DNA of 29,166 nucleotides from Borrelia puertoricensis (GTDB lineage Bacteria > Spirochaetota > Spirochaetia > Borreliales > Borreliaceae): the NCBI RefSeq assembly GCF_023035875.1, contig NZ_CP075383.1, forward strand, positions 1 through 29,166, written 5' to 3'. Shown one piece after another: positions 1 to 7,655 of this stretch. The notes under the pieces are model-generated. The model saw only the letters and a program-made list of their open reading frames with translations. It was not told where the DNA came from and did no database searches. A program made the position numbers and the translations under genes. How positions within the stretch are numbered: position 1 is the first letter of the stretch; each line of letters opens with the position of its first letter.

Positions 1-717
1 ATGATAAATACAAACCTTGAGGTTAAAACCTATTCAAAACCATTAAAGGAATATCACAATAGATATTATAAAATACTATCAATACTTAGATATTTTCAAA
101 AGAATGCAATCAAGTATAATCAAACATTCATTCTAAATACATTAAACATTTTTCTACTTAAAGATAGTCTTAAACAAATTACACTTAGAACTTTAAGAAA
201 AGATTTGGCATTCCTATGCAATAAAGGCATTATTAAAAAAACTTTATTAAGACTAGGTGAAGGAAATGGCTCATACATAAGATATACAATAACTAAATAC
301 AGCATTAATAACTTAAAAAGACTGCTTAAAGCTCAACAAGAAATCACCGAACATGATGTTAATAAAGTATTCATATTTACAAAAGAAACACAAAAAAAAT
401 ATTTCAAAAATAGGAGGTTTAAAATTTTTAAATCTAAAAATGCAACTAAAAATGTCAGTCATAATATAACTAATAATAAATATATAAATAATAAAGAAAA
501 AATAGAAAAAGAAAGTAAAAGTAAGATAATAAACAATACAGATTATCTAATAAAAAATGTGTCTAAATGGAAAACAATGAGATTTTTAGACAAAATAGAA
601 GAAAATGTAAACAAAAAAAGATATGAAGATAGCGTAATACGAACAAAAGAATGGTTGAAAAATTATAATGACCAACACAAAAGAAATAGGATAAAGTACA
701 ATGAGCATACTGAATAA
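1..717 (+). CDS. PF57/62 plasmid maintenance/replication protein
   Basis: First gene of the four-gene Borrelia partition cassette; 238 residues, basic and rich in Lys and Asn. I recognise it as the PF57/62 (Borrelia_orfA) family, whose members are thought to act in replication initiation or maintenance of the plasmid. The N-terminal half (about residues 20-115) is the conserved part, including LRKDLAFLCNKGIIKK, which reads like a winged-helix recognition region. The C-terminal half is a lysine-rich, low-complexity linker and tail. The ATG is the first base of the window and its ribosome binding site AGGAG lies at the other end of the window (29155-29159), which fits a circular molecule. Its end overlaps the start of the PF50 gene by 17 bases. 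Family call is firm; the biochemical role is known only from the family. Confidence 0.88.
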   Translation: MINTNLEVKTYSKPLKEYHNRYYKILSILRYFQKNAIKYNQTFILNTLNIFLLKDSLKQITLRTLRKDLAFLCNKGIIKKTLLRLGEGNGSYIRYTITKYSINNLKRLLKAQQEITEHDVNKVFIFTKETQKKYFKNRRFKIFKSKNATKNVSHNITNNKYINNKEKIEKESKSKIINNTDYLIKNVSKWKTMRFLDKIEENVNKKRYEDSVIRTKEWLKNYNDQHKRNRIKYNEHTE

Positions 718-1264
718 ACTAGAAAAGAAAATAGAGAACAGAGACAGGTCAAATAACGTTTTTTCTAAAATAGAAAGAGAAAGTACTAGAACAATCTATT
801 ATACAAAGGTATTTAAAGATATTTTTACTTTTGGAATTAGTCAAAAAGAAGAAGGTAAGTTCTTTATCGCTTTAAGAGGTTTGTTCGATATCGATAAAAA
901 AGGTGTATTTCATTTGTTCAGTGTAAAAGAGCAAGCCGATGATAAATTTTTAGGCATGTTTTACGGATTTAAGAGATTAAAAAAACCAATATTTCTTAAA
1001 TATAAAGATGATGTTACAAATCTCATTGAGACTTCACCTATATATAGACCTTACTATATAGAATTTAGATTTAAAAAAGGTAGTATCTTTTGTTATATAA
1101 AGGCGATTCATACTTTAAGAAATAAAGAAAAATTTAAGAAAAATTATGCTCAAAATCTATTGGAAAGAATTATTGACTTAGAAAAGGAGGTATATAAATT
1201 TTACAATACAAAGTTACCAAATGGAGGTATCATAACCAGATGGATAAGAAAAAACCAGAGATAA
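701..1264 (+). CDS. PF50 family plasmid partition-associated protein (DUF226)
   Basis: A 187-residue protein between PF57/62 and ParA, the usual place of the PF50 (DUF226) family in Borrelia replicons. The family is tied to plasmid maintenance and compatibility, but no enzymatic activity is known. The centre carries alternating hydrophobic strands (FGISQKEEGKFFIALRGLF, about residues 44-62) and the C-terminus is helical and charged. No catalytic motif is visible. The start codon lies inside the end of PF57/62 and the gene itself runs 25 bases into ParA, so these three are translated as a coupled unit. A TTTTGTTATA match inside the gene (near 1089) is probably chance coding sequence. Confidence 0.87.
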   Translation: MSILNKLEKKIENRDRSNNVFSKIERESTRTIYYTKVFKDIFTFGISQKEEGKFFIALRGLFDIDKKGVFHLFSVKEQADDKFLGMFYGFKRLKKPIFLKYKDDVTNLIETSPIYRPYYIEFRFKKGSIFCYIKAIHTLRNKEKFKKNYAQNLLERIIDLEKEVYKFYNTKLPNGGIITRWIRKNQR

Positions 1265-2001
1265 TTAGTATTGCAAATATTAAGGGAGGTGTTGGTAAAA
1301 GTGTTTTAACCATTATCTTTAGTTATATCTTAAAAGATATCGGCAAAAAAGTTTTAGTCATAGATTTTGATCCTCAAAATAGTTTAACTAGTTATTTTTT
1401 CAAATATGTAAAGAGTTTAAAGAAAAATAATGTTTATGCTCTTTTAAAAGAAAAATCAAATTTTAGTTTGGATAAATATTTGAGTAAAATACATGAAAAT
1501 ATATATCTTATACCTTCTCATCCGAATTTACACCTTTTCAACAAGGAAAATACCTCTTATAAAGAACTTTGTCTAAAACATAGATTAACAAAAGTTTTAC
1601 CTTGTTATAATTTTGATTATGTAATAATCGATACTCCTCCTAATTTAGATTCACTTTTAGATAATGCTTTGAATATTACAGATAAACTTGTAATACCTAT
1701 TCAAGTTGAGCGATTTTCAGTTGAAAGTTTGTCTATATTAATGAAATACATCGAAAAAATTTCAATGTATATAGGTAAAGATATTGATATATCTATAATA
1801 GAAAATCAATTTATGAAAAATAGAAATACTTTTAAGAATATAGAGCATTCTATTAAAAATAGGTATGGTAAATATATTAAAGGAAAAATTCATTTTTATA
1901 ACAAAATAAAGGTTTTTACAAATAATTTACAGGAACCTAGTTCTAAGGAGGCTTATTATCAAGAGAGTTTAGAGTCTTTAAAGAATATGTTAATAATCTA
2001 A
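1240..2001 (+). CDS. parA: ParA-family partition ATPase (PF32)
   Basis: A 253-residue ParA/MinD-type ATPase that segregates plasmid copies with a partner DNA-binding protein. The deviant Walker A motif KGGVGKS is at about residues 15-21, the A' motif (IDFDPQN) at 41-47 and the Walker B region (VIIDTPP) at 128-134, all intact. In Borrelia the PF32 sequence defines the plasmid compatibility type, so comparing this protein with known PF32 types would assign the plasmid. The start is the ATG at 1240, preceded by GGAGG at somewhat long spacing and embedded in the end of PF50, which suggests coupled translation. Two hairpins follow the stop codon and separate the gene from PF49. Confidence 0.96.
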   Translation: MDKKKPEIISIANIKGGVGKSVLTIIFSYILKDIGKKVLVIDFDPQNSLTSYFFKYVKSLKKNNVYALLKEKSNFSLDKYLSKIHENIYLIPSHPNLHLFNKENTSYKELCLKHRLTKVLPCYNFDYVIIDTPPNLDSLLDNALNITDKLVIPIQVERFSVESLSILMKYIEKISMYIGKDIDISIIENQFMKNRNTFKNIEHSIKNRYGKYIKGKIHFYNKIKVFTNNLQEPSSKEAYYQESLESLKNMLII

Positions 2002-2003
2002 TT

Positions 2004-2017
2004 TAACCTTTTGGTTA
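2004..2017 (+). other. Small hairpin between parA and PF49
   Basis: Inverted repeat TAACC-TTTT-GGTTA directly after the parA stop. It is the first of two tandem hairpins in the parA-PF49 gap. It could be a weak terminator, a partition site or an RNA element; the sequence alone does not decide. Confidence 0.4.
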
Positions 2018-2031
2018 GCTAAATCATAGTT

Positions 2032-2050
2032 GTTCGCAAGCGAACTTTTT
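2032..2050 (+). terminator. Intrinsic terminator-like hairpin after parA
   Basis: GTTCGCAAGCGAAC (2032-2045) is a perfect inverted repeat. It folds as a 5-bp stem with loop CAAG and is followed at once by five T on the plus strand. That is the form of a short intrinsic terminator between ParA and PF49. It might attenuate rather than fully stop transcription, since no strong promoter is evident before PF49. Inverted repeats in this place are a known trait of cp32 partition regions. Confidence 0.5.
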
Positions 2051-2104
2051 GATTTTTGTTACTTAATAGACAATTTTAATTTTTATTCAAAAGGAGGTTT
2101 GGGT

Positions 2105-2647
2105 ATGTTAAAAGATGTAATTGTTTTAAATGATAGAGAAGAAGGTTTGATGGATATTTCAGAAGAAGAAGAATATGAAAATTATAAACATGCTTTAAAG
2201 AAGAGCATGGTTAATGATATTGAAAATAAAATTCAAATGATGGAAATATTGTATAACATAAAAAATAAAAAACTTTATCGTATTGATGGATATGAAAGTT
2301 TTAATACCTTTATTAAAGGATTTTTAATCGCAAAAACTCAAGCTTATTTGTATTTAAAAGTATATGAGCAGGTTTTAAAAGGTAAGTTAAGTATAAAAGA
2401 GATTAAAGATAGAGGAATGATAGAAGTTTATAGGGATATAAAGTCAAAGGAAGTAAGTGACAAAAAATCAAAACAAAACACGATAAAACCTTTGCGTTTT
2501 CAACTTAAAAAACAAGAAAGTTATGATTTTTATAAAAAAAATGCAAAGTTTACAGGTTTTGTATTAGATACTCTTTTTTCAAATGATAAAAAATATTTAG
2601 ATAAGTTGTTTAAAGAATATTCGGGTTTGTCTCTTAAAAAGAAATAG
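2105..2647 (+). CDS. PF49 family plasmid partition protein
   Basis: Fourth gene of the partition cassette, PF49 family (putative plasmid partition), the likely ParB-like partner of ParA. The open frame reaches back to 2030, but I choose the ATG at 2105 because AAAGGAGGT lies just upstream at good spacing; this gives 180 residues. The residues from about 60 to 125 (SFNTFIKGFLIAKTQAYLYL and the following KGKLSIKEIKDRG) look like a helix-turn-helix DNA-binding region of ParB type. The C-terminus is basic. It is followed by a long wobble-paired hairpin, the likely end of the partition transcript. Confidence 0.88.
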   Translation: MLKDVIVLNDREEGLMDISEEEEYENYKHALKKSMVNDIENKIQMMEILYNIKNKKLYRIDGYESFNTFIKGFLIAKTQAYLYLKVYEQVLKGKLSIKEIKDRGMIEVYRDIKSKEVSDKKSKQNTIKPLRFQLKKQESYDFYKKNAKFTGFVLDTLFSNDKKYLDKLFKEYSGLSLKKK

Positions 2648-2752
2648 GTAATGTAGATTACGACTTGAAAAAGTTAGTTAATTATTGTAACATTCTTTTC
2701 AGATTATATTAGTCATTTTAGTATGATCCTAATTGGAAATTATGTGACCTTT

Positions 2753-2815
2753 AGTGGGTTTTGTTGGTAGTTTTAAATTAATCAAATAAAACTATTAACA
2801 AAATCCACTTTTTAT
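2753..2815 (+). terminator. 23-bp G.U-tolerant hairpin ending the partition operon
   Basis: Arms 2753-2775 and 2787-2809 pair over 23 positions with an 11-base loop and a following T run. Three positions (2758, 2766, 2767) are G opposite T, so the stem is continuous in plus-strand RNA, where G.U pairs form, while the minus-strand RNA would carry three A/C mismatches. The element is therefore directional for the partition transcript. Terminator is the simplest reading; a structured 3' end or a small RNA is possible. Confidence 0.65.
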
Positions 2816-2882
2816 TAAAGTTTTTCTATCCTTAATTTCAAAATATTTTATTTTTTTAGATGAAAGTATTTATTATTTTTAG

Positions 2883-2938
2883 TTTTTGTTATATTATTTT
2901 TTATAGATAATCAATTAGAAGTTAAATATGACAAAAAC
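2883..2938 (+). repeat. Promoter-leader cassette, copy upstream of ERF gene
   Basis: This 56-base segment is the same as the minus-strand segment 29020-28965 upstream of the exonuclease gene, except at 2919 (A here, G there). It includes the extended -10-like TGTTATATT, the leader, the start codon and the first codons ATGACAAAAAC. The single difference changes the Shine-Dalgarno core from AGGAG to AGAAG. Confidence 0.85.
2887..2895 (+). promoter_or_regulatory. Extended -10 promoter candidate for ERF gene
   Basis: TGT-TATATT fits the extended -10 form (TGn plus a -10 hexamer) and is preceded by a T run. No good -35 is seen, as is usual for this promoter class. The predicted leader is about 26 bases. 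Confidence 0.5.
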
Positions 2939-3977
2939 TAAAAATCAACATACAAAAACTAGAATGCGCAGAGCAGTTAAGAAACTGGGTAAACAAAAGA
3001 TAAAAGTCACAGATATAAGAGTAAATAATCAAGCTTTAGTAACCAATGAGAATCAAGCAAGGGTAAACTTTCTAAAATCTCTATATATTCTACGTATGAA
3101 TTTAAGTGGTGTAGCTAAGAATCTTAATGGATATGGGTATAAATATCAAAATTTCAATGAGATAATCAGAGAGATAAAGAATGTTATAAAGAGTAACAAT
3201 TTAGATATTGATTTCCTGCAATATCCAACATTTAAAGTTGTAGGAAATAATACAATTAATGTTATTACAACAACATTTTATAGTCCAAGTAGTGGCTACT
3301 GTGAGTCATTTGATACGCCTATTTACAGCGAAGAATTTTCTTCTCTAGGCGCCAAGAATCAAAATACTTTATCTCAACTTGTAGGTTCATGCATAACATA
3401 TCATAAAAGATATGCTCTTGTAGCATACCTATCAATAGAGAGTGAAGTTGACACTGATGCTAGTTCATTATTACCCGAGCTAGAAAATAATAGAGAGAGA
3501 GTTAAAGTTATTGCCAAAAACAATGATGGGAATACACAAGTAAATATATCAGGAAATAATGTAGAGGATAAAAACACTGTTCATACTGACCAATCTAAAT
3601 CTAAGAGCAATGTAGAGACAAATAAATTTAAGTATTATAGAAATCTACTCATAGCAGCACGTAACATGCATAAATTTGTTCTTAATAAACCATTTAACAG
3701 TTTAGAAGAGATAAATTCATATCTTAAATCTATTCAGGTTGGAGATGATTCGAGTATACTTGAATACTTTAATAAAAATAAAACATTAAAGAGTATACAG
3801 TATTGGTGTAATTTGATAAAAGAGTATTTTAGTAAGAGTAGTAGAGACCCAGAAAAATTAGAAAAGTTTGATATATTTTTAGCTTTTGATTTACATAAGC
3901 TTGGTAATAGTCCACTGAAATTATTTGGGCACTTATCTACTGATAAGGAATTTGATTGTTTGTTTAGAACTGCATAA
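2928..3977 (+). CDS. ERF-family single-strand annealing recombinase
   Basis: A 349-residue phage recombination protein of the ERF superfamily, which anneals complementary single strands and helps circularise or recombine phage DNA. The hallmark segment is clear: TYHKRYAL at residues 157-164 followed by E171, D175 and D177, matching the ERF pattern of TY.KRY..L then a conserved acidic patch. Upstream, YGYKYQNFNEI (69-79) matches the family's 'YKY' region. The first 45 residues are a basic extension, and the C-terminal 130 residues after a Ser/Asn-rich linker are not recognised. It stands alone on the plus strand and converges on the lysis genes, separated by a terminator. The start is shared with the duplicated leader; its Shine-Dalgarno is the weaker AGAAG. 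Partners are probably the nuclease and SSB encoded at 27027-28975. Confidence 0.88.
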   Translation: MTKTKNQHTKTRMRRAVKKLGKQKIKVTDIRVNNQALVTNENQARVNFLKSLYILRMNLSGVAKNLNGYGYKYQNFNEIIREIKNVIKSNNLDIDFLQYPTFKVVGNNTINVITTTFYSPSSGYCESFDTPIYSEEFSSLGAKNQNTLSQLVGSCITYHKRYALVAYLSIESEVDTDASSLLPELENNRERVKVIAKNNDGNTQVNISGNNVEDKNTVHTDQSKSKSNVETNKFKYYRNLLIAARNMHKFVLNKPFNSLEEINSYLKSIQVGDDSSILEYFNKNKTLKSIQYWCNLIKEYFSKSSRDPEKLEKFDIFLAFDLHKLGNSPLKLFGHLSTDKEFDCLFRTA

Positions 3978-3980
3978 AAG

Positions 3981-4002
3981 GTAAGCCCCAATAGGGGCTT
4001 AC
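3981..4002. terminator. Bidirectional terminator between ERF and late operon
   Basis: GTAAGCCCC-AATA-GGGGCTTAC is a perfect 9-bp stem with a 4-base loop. It sits in the 34 bases between two convergent genes and is the only G+C-rich stem nearby. It should end both the ERF transcript and the long minus-strand late transcript. Confidence 0.85.
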
Positions 4003-4011
4003 TCATTAAAA

Positions 4012-4371
4012 TTACTTTAATTTTGTATATCTCTTATATACATCTTCAGCAATAGGTTTTGTTTGAGAGATATATTTTTTTAGTAGGGAGATATTAAAGT
4101 TTAATGCTTTGATTGTATGTTCTGATTTTAATTTGCTTGCATCAAAAAAAGAAAATTTGGGAAAATTTTCATTCTTTACCTTTGTCTTAGCATCAACTAA
4201 AAATCCTTGTAAATAAAGTACGTATTTTGAGAGTTCAGATTCATATTTACTTATTGATTCTAAATTAGAATCATCTGGCATAGTTGGTTCTTTAGTTAAG
4301 GAAGCAATAGTTGTGCAACTAATTAGTATAGAAATAATAAAGAAAAGAACAACTTTAAATAGTCTATTCAT
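4012..4371 (-). CDS. Small lipoprotein of the lysis cassette (BBA14-like)
   Basis: Last gene of the late operon; 119 residues from the ATG at 4371, which has AAGAGGA at good spacing and overlaps the previous stop in ATGAATAG. The longer open frame to 4410 lacks such a site and would hide the signal peptide. Residues 1-18 form a lipoprotein signal (basic MNR, hydrophobic core, lipobox ILISC). The mature part is a charged, mostly helical protein of about 100 residues. It resembles the Borrelia BBA14 lipoprotein family; that identification is from memory and moderate. Position directly after holin genes raises the possibility of an outer-membrane spanin, but no matching inner-membrane spanin is evident. 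Confidence 0.8.
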   Translation of the reverse strand: MNRLFKVVLFFIISILISCTTIASLTKEPTMPDDSNLESISKYESELSKYVLYLQGFLVDAKTKVKNENFPKFSFFDASKLKSEHTIKALNFNISLLKKYISQTKPIAEDVYKRYTKLK

Positions 4372-4717
4372 TATTTCTGTCCTCTTCTTTAAGCTTATTA
4401 ATATAAGCATGCATAAGCTTATTTCTCTTTAAACGTAGTGAAGCAATGTGTTTTGCATTCTCTTTACTTAAATGTTCATTAGAGCTATCTATTATCTCTA
4501 AATTAATTCTTAAGATGTCATCAAATTGTGAGAGTATTTTCATGCTTTCAGCTTGTTCCCTTTTAATTAAATTATCCCTGTACATAGAATAAAAGTAATT
4601 TATTACTCTGCTAAAGATATTAATGTATTTTTGTGTGTTGTTATTTGAGTCTTGCTTTAGCAGTTCTGTAAATTTGTTTAGTATATCTATACTTAATTTT
4701 GCAGTAGTTAAATTCAA
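4364..4717 (-). CDS. cp32 conserved protein downstream of blyB
   Basis: A 117-residue, highly charged, helical protein without signal peptide or membrane segment. It lies between BlyB and the lipoprotein, as its homologues do on cp32 plasmids. It ends in KEEDRNNE, where the stop overlaps the next start, and it begins one base after the end of blyB. No functional motif is recognised. Tight coupling suggests it works with the holin genes or in a late step, which is inference from place only. Confidence 0.78.
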   Translation of the reverse strand: MNLTTAKLSIDILNKFTELLKQDSNNNTQKYINIFSRVINYFYSMYRDNLIKREQAESMKILSQFDDILRINLEIIDSSNEHLSKENAKHIASLRLKRNKLMHAYINKLKEEDRNNE

Positions 4718-4718
4718 T

Positions 4719-5045
4719 TTATAACCCCTTTGAATATGATTCTTTTATTCCTTCCCATTTTGGCAATCTCATGTTTTCAGGATTATTATTAACCTTTTCT
4801 ATAAATTCTTGTATTTTATTATTAATAGGAGTTAATGCTTCTTGGATTTGGGGAGTTAATGCATTCTCTAATCTTTCCATGTTTTTAGTGAAAATAATTC
4901 TGTATTCTGTGTAAACTTCATTAAGTAGCATAAATATTTTATGAGCATTCACGTTAAAAGAGCCATCTTCAAAATTAGACAGTGTACTAAATAATGTTTC
5001 TATTGCATTTAAAGCAGTATTTAATGAACTAATGTCAAGAGTCAT
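4719..5045 (-). CDS. blyB: BlyB holin accessory protein
   Basis: A 108-residue soluble, helical protein directly after BlyA. On cp32 plasmids the pair was first described as a haemolytic system, and BlyB is believed to stabilise or assist the BlyA holin. The sequence is acidic to neutral, with the C-terminal LPKWEGIKESY segment typical of the family, and has no membrane segment. Only three bases separate it from blyA, so they are co-translated. Recognition is by sequence character and gene order. Confidence 0.87.
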   Translation of the reverse strand: MTLDISSLNTALNAIETLFSTLSNFEDGSFNVNAHKIFMLLNEVYTEYRIIFTKNMERLENALTPQIQEALTPINNKIQEFIEKVNNNPENMRLPKWEGIKESYSKGL

Positions 5046-5048
5046 TGA

Positions 5049-5234
5049 TTAATCCTTTCCTTTATGCTTTCTTTTAAATTTAGTTGCTAATAAACTTATG
5101 ATATCTTTAATTACCGGTTTAAAGATAAGTCCTATACCTAAAATAAAAGTGGCAATGACAATTAATTTAATTTCATTGATATTAATTAAAAGTTCTGATA
5201 TTTCAGACAATTTAGTTAAAGTGAAATGATCCAT
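5049..5234 (-). CDS. blyA: BlyA holin
   Basis: A 61-residue membrane protein with one hydrophobic segment at about residues 22-48 and a strongly basic tail (KFKRKHKGKD). This is the layout of a small holin and of BlyA, the pore-forming cp32 protein. As the holin it would permeabilise the inner membrane at the end of the phage cycle. An upstream gap of about 90 A+T-rich bases (5235-5324) separates it from the tail-fibre gene and may hold a separate promoter, though I see no strong match. The ATG at 5234 has AGG close upstream. Confidence 0.88.
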   Translation of the reverse strand: MDHFTLTKLSEISELLININEIKLIVIATFILGIGLIFKPVIKDIISLLATKFKRKHKGKD

Positions 5235-5324
5235 TAACCTTGTAACCTCACATAAAAAAGATAAATAAAGTATATTACAAAAAGTACCAAAAACTAATAA
5301 TTTTTTATATTTAGTAAAGTAAAA

Positions 5325-6152
5325 TTATAACTTTACTAAAGAGGGGACTGTACCACTTGTATATGAACGTTTTTGCATATACCACCCTCTAAATAGAGGA
5401 GAATAATCATTTAATCTTAGATTTTTTCCTATTCTCTCATATACAATTGATCTACTTGATTCATCAGTGTATTGAAGATATACTCTTTTTGTAACATCAT
5501 GATAACTATTGATTTCAATATCAACATAAACATCTAGATAAATGGGTTTACCATCTTCAAATTTATAAAAAACAAGTGTAACATCTTGACTTGATGTGTT
5601 TTGTGTCATATTAAGTCTATAAGCCCTATCTCTAAGAGAAGATTCATAAATGCGCGTACTTGTAGTTGATGTTCTTGATGAGCTAAAACTTGAAGGAATG
5701 CCTGTTAAATATTCTGGTATTGTAGTTTTTTGTAGCGAGTTATAACTTGATATAGTAACAAATTTGTCTGAACTAGAGAAATGCGAATAAGAACTCATAT
5801 TACTTGTAAGATCACTTCTGATATAGCTAGATAAATTACTCTTATAACTTGAGTCATTATTCATAAGTTTGCTTAGTAGTTTAGAGTAAAGTTTATCTGT
5901 AAATTCACTATTCTCAGCAAGTTCTGTTGCAATTATGTCTTTAATTACTTCCTTAAAATAAGATAATCCTTCTCCTTTAAACGTTTTATCTTTAGTCTTT
6001 TGAAGGAAGTTTTCATAAGTAATTGCATTACAACTTGCAACACCATCATCTAATAAAAGTAAATCACTATTTTTTATATCATTTACCCTATTTAAATCTT
6101 TAATTTGTATAAATTCATTCTCGTCCATTAAAAGTCTCTCATCTGTTGACAA
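5325..6152 (-). CDS. DUF685 tail-fibre-like protein
   Basis: A 275-residue protein between the last baseplate gene and the holin, the usual site of tail fibres. Residues 14-60 (FIQIKDLNRV, DLLLLDDG, then a Thr/Phe-rich segment) resemble the N-terminal adaptor found in many phage fibres. The middle (about 90-180) is extremely rich in Ser, Tyr and Thr with short repeats. The C-terminal domain is beta-rich. It is the cp32 DUF685 family. The start is TTG at 6152, supported by GGAGG six bases upstream; the ATG at 6128 is less well placed. Receptor binding is inferred from position and composition. Confidence 0.8.
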   Translation of the reverse strand: MSTDERLLMDENEFIQIKDLNRVNDIKNSDLLLLDDGVASCNAITYENFLQKTKDKTFKGEGLSYFKEVIKDIIATELAENSEFTDKLYSKLLSKLMNNDSSYKSNLSSYIRSDLTSNMSSYSHFSSSDKFVTISSYNSLQKTTIPEYLTGIPSSFSSSRTSTTSTRIYESSLRDRAYRLNMTQNTSSQDVTLVFYKFEDGKPIYLDVYVDIEINSYHDVTKRVYLQYTDESSRSIVYERIGKNLRLNDYSPLFRGWYMQKRSYTSGTVPSLVKL

Positions 6153-6164
6153 ATGATACCTCCA

Positions 6165-6767
6165 TTAGTTAAAAGAAACAACTTCTATATTTTGATTGTC
6201 AATAATTTTAAGTTTTCTTCCTATAGGAATCATGCCTTTAATAAAAGCATAAATTGAATGAGAATATCCTTTAGGAATAAAATTGAATGCTAGTGTTTTA
6301 TATTTATCTTCGTATCCTTGTTTTGATTGACGTAAGCGTATACGTTTGGGTTTTACTCCAACAGCAGTACTAGGAGTAATATATGATATAAAATTAGTTT
6401 TTATACTTCCAAGTAATTTAATACTAATAACTCCAGCTTCTGGTGTTGTAATTTCAATATCAACATTAAGAAAAGCTTTAAATAATCTAATAAATGACTC
6501 ATCAGTACCAATATGTCTTAAAGCAAAAATGACGCTGTCAATATTGCTTGCAAGCTCTTTTAATGGGCGACTTTTATAGTGAAAAGTTTTAAATACGTTT
6601 GATAACCAGACAGCAATAAAATGAGAAGATAGATAGTTACTAGCAATAATACCAGAGAAATTAGAATTTAAGCTCTTAATTTCAGCAAGTATTTTATTTG
6701 CATAATCTAATTCTGAACGTATAAATTTTTCTATTTGTGTTTTATGAAGAAAACCTGGTATGCTCAA
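6165..6767 (-). CDS. DUF735 tail protein I-like baseplate protein
   Basis: A 200-residue protein of the cp32 DUF735 family placed directly after the baseplate J-like gene. That is where contractile-tailed phages encode the gpI-type protein that joins baseplate and fibre. Residues 60-110 (LKELASNIDSVIFALRHIGT and the FLNVDI strand) fit the helical gpI layout. The start is a TTG at 6767 with AGGAG five bases before it; no nearby ATG is as good. The neighbour ends ten bases upstream. Role is by order and weak similarity. Confidence 0.8.
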   Translation of the reverse strand: MSIPGFLHKTQIEKFIRSELDYANKILAEIKSLNSNFSGIIASNYLSSHFIAVWLSNVFKTFHYKSRPLKELASNIDSVIFALRHIGTDESFIRLFKAFLNVDIEITTPEAGVISIKLLGSIKTNFISYITPSTAVGVKPKRIRLRQSKQGYEDKYKTLAFNFIPKGYSHSIYAFIKGMIPIGRKLKIIDNQNIEVVSFN

Positions 6768-6776
6768 TATATCTCC

Positions 6777-7655
6777 TTAAGTTTGAATATCAATAAGTAA
6801 TCTATCAGTGAGACTGAAGTTAAGTATTTCTGATGGACTGATTTCAATATCTTGATTCTCTTTAAAATCACTTGTGCTAATGTTACTTATACTTGTCTCA
6901 GCATTGTCTTGAATGCAGGCATTAATTTTAAGTCCTTGAATGCCTTTTATCTCATTAACCGGAGCAGTAAAATCTTGATATTCAAAACTAATTCCCATGT
7001 CAGAGTAATTATTATTGATAATTCTCCTGTATATTTCTCTTATTTGCATGTCGATATTGAGATAAATGTGATTTTTAAGGTCAAGTTTGTATTTTACTTT
7101 AAGATAGATATATTTAGTCTTTCCTAGAGAAACTTTATAAGATTTAACTTGATTGTGGCTATTTATTCCATCAATATCAATATCACCTTCTAAGATAGTT
7201 CCACTAGGAATAGTGCTATAAAGTACTTCCCAAAGGTTTGCTTTGAATGTAGAATCTTTAATTGTGTTCTTAGAGTCGTTTAAGATGGTATCATTAACAA
7301 TAAGATAAATATTAGCTTTTCCTGCTGTGCTTACAATGTTAACGTATTTTACATCTGGTAAGTTCAGTATAGCATTTCTTAATGCTTCATGAGTGGTGCT
7401 TTTAACACTTATATGAGACTCTATAGCCTTCCAATACTCACCTTGTGGTTTAAGTTTATCCATAAAAAGGTTAAGTTCATTAATTATTTGTTCCTCAACT
7501 GTAGCAAGAGAAGCAGCTATGATGTTGTAAATGGATGATGGGTCATCTTTTATCACAATACCATGTGTTTGTTTTAAATATTCTCTCTTTGTGTTAATTA
7601 TTTGTGAGATATTTTGTTTTAGAATGCCGAAATTATTATCAAAAGCAATACTCAT
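6777..7655 (-). CDS. DUF276 baseplate J-like wedge protein
   Basis: A 292-residue protein of the cp32 DUF276 family, a counterpart of phage P2 gpJ / T4 gp6-type wedge proteins. N-terminal residues describe the expected helical part (DDPSSIYNIIAASLATVEEQ, about 38-57). The middle carries the beta-rich GKANIYLIVND region, and there is a PSGTILEGD motif like the 'aPaG..' segment of the family. I start it at the ATG at 7655, which overlaps the preceding stop as ATGA and has GGAG eight bases upstream; the frame extends two codons further only through a TTG. It probably assembles with the gp25-like protein encoded immediately before it. Confidence 0.84.
   Translation of the reverse strand: MSIAFDNNFGILKQNISQIINTKREYLKQTHGIVIKDDPSSIYNIIAASLATVEEQIINELNLFMDKLKPQGEYWKAIESHISVKSTTHEALRNAILNLPDVKYVNIVSTAGKANIYLIVNDTILNDSKNTIKDSTFKANLWEVLYSTIPSGTILEGDIDIDGINSHNQVKSYKVSLGKTKYIYLKVKYKLDLKNHIYLNIDMQIREIYRRIINNNYSDMGISFEYQDFTAPVNEIKGIQGLKINACIQDNAETSISNISTSDFKENQDIEISPSEILNFSLTDRLLIDIQT

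Noticed and set aside
3734..4006. 90-codon minus-strand open frame over the end of the ERF gene
   Set aside because: Overlaps a supported gene and its terminator, Leu/Ser-rich, with no ribosome site.
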